Source: Planobispora longispora
Lineage (GTDB): Bacteria; Actinomycetota; Actinomycetes; Streptosporangiales; Streptosporangiaceae
Length of the DNA: 64,000 nucleotides
Reading direction: 5' to 3'
NCBI RefSeq assembly: GCF_016863135.1
Contig: NZ_BOOH01000064.1
Coordinates: forward strand, 35,113-99,112
The first letter of the stretch is position 1, and each line of letters starts with the position of its first letter. Under the pieces are notes generated by a model that was given only the letters and a program-made list of their open reading frames with translations, made no database searches and was not told the DNA's origin. Below, piece by piece: positions 61,773 through 64,000 of the stretch. The translations under genes and the position numbers were made by a program.

Positions 61773-64000
61773 GGATACCTCCCGTGACCTGCGGAGACGT
61801 GCTCATGGCGTGGACGGTCGGGTGCTCGAACAGCCAGCTCAGCGGCAGCTCGACCGAGAGCTCGGCGGCGAGCTTGCCGACCAGGACGGGTGCGAGCAGG
61901 CTGTGGCCGCCGACGTCGAAGAAGTCGTCGTGCGCGCCGACCTCGCGGCCGAGCTCCTCGGCCCAGACCGCGGCGATGCGGCGTTCCAGGGCGGTCATCG
62001 GCTCACCGGCGGAAGACGGCCGCTGGTCGCGGCCCCGGCCGTCCAGGAGCAGCGCCCGGCGGTCGATCTTGCCGGTGGCGGTCCGGGGCAGCGCGTCGCG
62101 CAGGAGGACCCGCTCCGGGACCAGGTGCGCGGGCAGCCGCCGGGCGAGCGCCCGCCGCAGATCGTCGCGTACGCCGGGGGCCACGACGTGCGCGGCGAGC
62201 CGTACGCCGTCCTCGGACGGGACGGCGACGACGGCGGCCTCGCGGACCCCGGGCAGTTCCCCCAGGACGGCCTCGATCTCGCCGGGCTCCACCCGGGCGC
62301 CGCGGACCTTGACCTGGCGGTCGGCCCGGCCGAGCAGCTCCACCTGCCCGTCCGCGCGTATCCGGGCCAGGTCGCCGGTGCGGTAGAGCCGTTCGCCCGG
62401 CGCCTGCGGGTCGGGCAGGAAACGCTCGGCGGTCATGCCCGGGCGGCCGAGATAGCCCCGCGCCAGGCAGCGCCCGCCGATGTGGAGCTCACCGGGCATC
62501 CCCCGGGGGACCGGCCGGAGCCGGTCGTCGAGGACGACCGCGCGTACTCCCGCGATCGGCCGCCCGACGGGAACGCCGGCGGACATGCCCGAGGGCGGTT
62601 CCTGGACGGCCGGGCCGCCGTCCGGGCAGAGCGAGTCCCAGGCCTCCGAGGAGCCGTACAGGTTGAGCAGCGCCCGGCCCGGCAGCCGCTCGGCGAACAG
62701 CCGGGCGACGTCGCGGGTGAGCGGCTCCCCGCTGCTCACCCAGGTCGTCAGGTCCGCGAGCCGCTCCCCCAGGCCGGGCACCGTCCGCAGCAGCACGCGC
62801 AGCAGCGACGGCACCACCAGCACGCGGGAGACGCCGTGCCGGGCGAGCTCGTCGACGAGCGCGTGCGGGTCGCGTCCGGCCTCCGGGCTGAGCACGACGG
62901 TCGTCATCCCGCCGAGCAGCGGCCCGAGCAGCTCCCAGAGACTGTCGACGAAGCTGATCGGCGTCTTCTGGCAGGACGCCTCCCCGGCCCGGAACGGCAC
63001 CGCCTCCCGCATCCAGGCCAGCCGGTTGACCAGTGACCGCCCGGTGATCACAACCCCCTTGGGCCGTCCGGTCGACCCCGAGGTGTAGATCACGCACGCG
63101 GCCCCGTCCGGATCGGCTGCCGTGATCTCGCCCGCGGTTCCGTCCGGGTCCGCCGCCGCGGCCTCGCCCGCGGGCGGTCCGGCCGTCGGGCGCACGAGGT
63201 CCACCCCTTCCGGCAGCCAGTCGGCGTCGTCGGCGATGACGGCGCGCGCGCCCGCGTCGGCCGCCAGGCGGGCGCGGCGCCCGGCCGGGTGCGCCGGATC
63301 GAGGGGCAGGTAGGCGGCGCCGGCGTACAGGACGGCGACGAGCGCGACGGGCAGCGTGAGGCCGGGCGTCAGGCAGACCCCGACGACGTCCTCCGGGCCG
63401 ATCCCCCGCTCGCGCAGCCGTCCGGCGAGGCAGCGCGCCCGGTGGTCCAGTTCCGCGTAGGTGATCGTCCGGTCCCCCGCGCCGGCCAGCCGGAACGCGG
63501 GCCGTCCGGGGGTCCGGGCGGCCTGCCGGGCGATCAGCTCGGCGATCGGCACGTCCGCCGCCCCGCGGGGGTCGACGGCCGGGCCGGTCAGGATCAGGGG
63601 GTCCGCGACCAGCGAGAGCGCGGACACCGGGCGGCCCGGGTCCGCGGCGCCCGCCAGGAGGACGCGCTCGAGGGCGGTGACGACGCCCTCGACGGTCGGC
63701 CGGTCGAACAGCTCGGTCGAGTACTCGGCGAAGCCCGTCATCGTGCCGTCGGCCTCCGGCCAGAGCTGGAAGGACAGGTCGAAGGCGGCCGTCGTCGGCG
63801 GCACCGGCACCGGCTCGATCCGCACGTGCTCGTCGAGCCGTCCCGGCGCCTCCGGTGTGTTCTGCACGACGACGGCGACCTGGACGAACGGCGTGACACC
63901 GGGGGTGCGCGGCGGCGCGGCCTCCTCCACCACGCGGTCGAACGGCACGTCCTGGTGCGCCAGCGCCGACAGCGTCACCGCCCGCGATCTGGCCAGCACC
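61765..64000 (-). CDS. NRPS-A: partial ...C-A(beta-Ala)-T (5' end outside window)
   Basis: About 745 C-terminal residues are visible: the end of a condensation domain (H-Q-D-V-P-F-D-R-V), a complete A domain and a T domain with G-G-H-S-L-L. The A domain has the F-V-D-S-L-W-E motif and N-L-Y-G-S-S-E instead of N-x-Y-G-P-T-E, the form I know from beta-alanine-activating domains. The pocket reads V-D-W-L-V-S-L-D-S: the Asp that normally holds the alpha-amino group is Val and the next position is Asp, as expected for a beta-amino acid. The gene's stop overlaps the thioesterase start by 8 bp. Further modules may lie upstream. Confidence 0.9.
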   Translation of the reverse strand, partial: VLARSRAVTLSALAHQDVPFDRVVEEAAPPRTPGVTPFVQVAVVVQNTPEAPGRLDEHVRIEPVPVPPTTAAFDLSFQLWPEADGTMTGFAEYSTELFDRPTVEGVVTALERVLLAGAADPGRPVSALSLVADPLILTGPAVDPRGAADVPIAELIARQAARTPGRPAFRLAGAGDRTITYAELDHRARCLAGRLRERGIGPEDVVGVCLTPGLTLPVALVAVLYAGAAYLPLDPAHPAGRRARLAADAGARAVIADDADWLPEGVDLVRPTAGPPAGEAAAADPDGTAGEITAADPDGAACVIYTSGSTGRPKGVVITGRSLVNRLAWMREAVPFRAGEASCQKTPISFVDSLWELLGPLLGGMTTVVLSPEAGRDPHALVDELARHGVSRVLVVPSLLRVLLRTVPGLGERLADLTTWVSSGEPLTRDVARLFAERLPGRALLNLYGSSEAWDSLCPDGGPAVQEPPSGMSAGVPVGRPIAGVRAVVLDDRLRPVPRGMPGELHIGGRCLARGYLGRPGMTAERFLPDPQAPGERLYRTGDLARIRADGQVELLGRADRQVKVRGARVEPGEIEAVLGELPGVREAAVVAVPSEDGVRLAAHVVAPGVRDDLRRALARRLPAHLVPERVLLRDALPRTATGKIDRRALLLDGRGRDQRPSSAGEPMTALERRIAAVWAEELGREVGAHDDFFDVGGHSLLAPVLVGKLAAELSVELPLSWLFEHPTVHAMSTSPQVTGGIHE

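Overview
This is a very GC-rich actinomycete chromosome segment. The base composition, GTG starts, AfsR/SARP regulator, UvrA-like ABC protein, WYL regulator and large NRPS operon all point to Actinomycetota; a Streptosporangiales-type genus is my guess only. I see no insertion sequence, phage gene or CRISPR array.

Left edge (1-7.8 kb): the plus strand carries the end of a radical-SAM/SPASM maturase, an MFS exporter, an S9A prolyl oligopeptidase and a GT-B glycosyltransferase, all translationally coupled. Opposite them on the minus strand lie a LuxR-type regulator, a 62-aa peptide resembling 'aroma-sacti cluster' small proteins, and an AfsR/SARP regulator coupled to that peptide. Together they look like one side of a ribosomal-peptide (RiPP) gene cluster with modification, leader cleavage, export and possibly glycosylation.

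Middle (7.9-29.9 kb): mostly ordinary chromosomal genes. These are an APH-family kinase, a NarL-type two-component pair divergent from a membrane acyltransferase, a Ski2-like helicase, a DUF2087 protein, a WYL regulator divergent from a UvrA paralogue, a TAXI/TRAP transporter, a tRNA-dihydrouridine synthase, tRNA-Gly and tRNA-Val with a terminator, and several small hypothetical genes separated by hairpin terminators.

Right side (29.9-64 kb): ten minus-strand genes, each overlapping the next by 4-14 bp, form one NRPS operon that continues beyond the window. In transcription order they are NRPS-A (partial C-A-T), a stand-alone thioesterase with a Cys nucleophile, NRPS-B (C-A-T-C-A-T), NRPS-C (three modules), NRPS-D (one module), NRPS-E (two modules plus TE), an ornithine-carbamoyltransferase-like enzyme, an M20 carbamoylase/amidohydrolase and a two-gene ABC exporter. 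My manual specificity reading is beta-Ala, Gln, Ser, Thr, X, X, X, Thr, X. The four X pockets resemble Asn-type pockets.

The condensation domain after each Thr module is atypical. The HHxxxDG motif is altered and the domain resembles the 'modified amino acid' (dehydrating) clade, so both Thr residues may become dehydrobutyrine. No epimerase domain is visible. With the carbamoyltransferase, this suggests a dehydrobutyrine-rich, possibly ureido- or carbamoyl-containing peptide that I cannot match to a known compound. A second recurring theme is short in-frame tandem repeats inside several genes.
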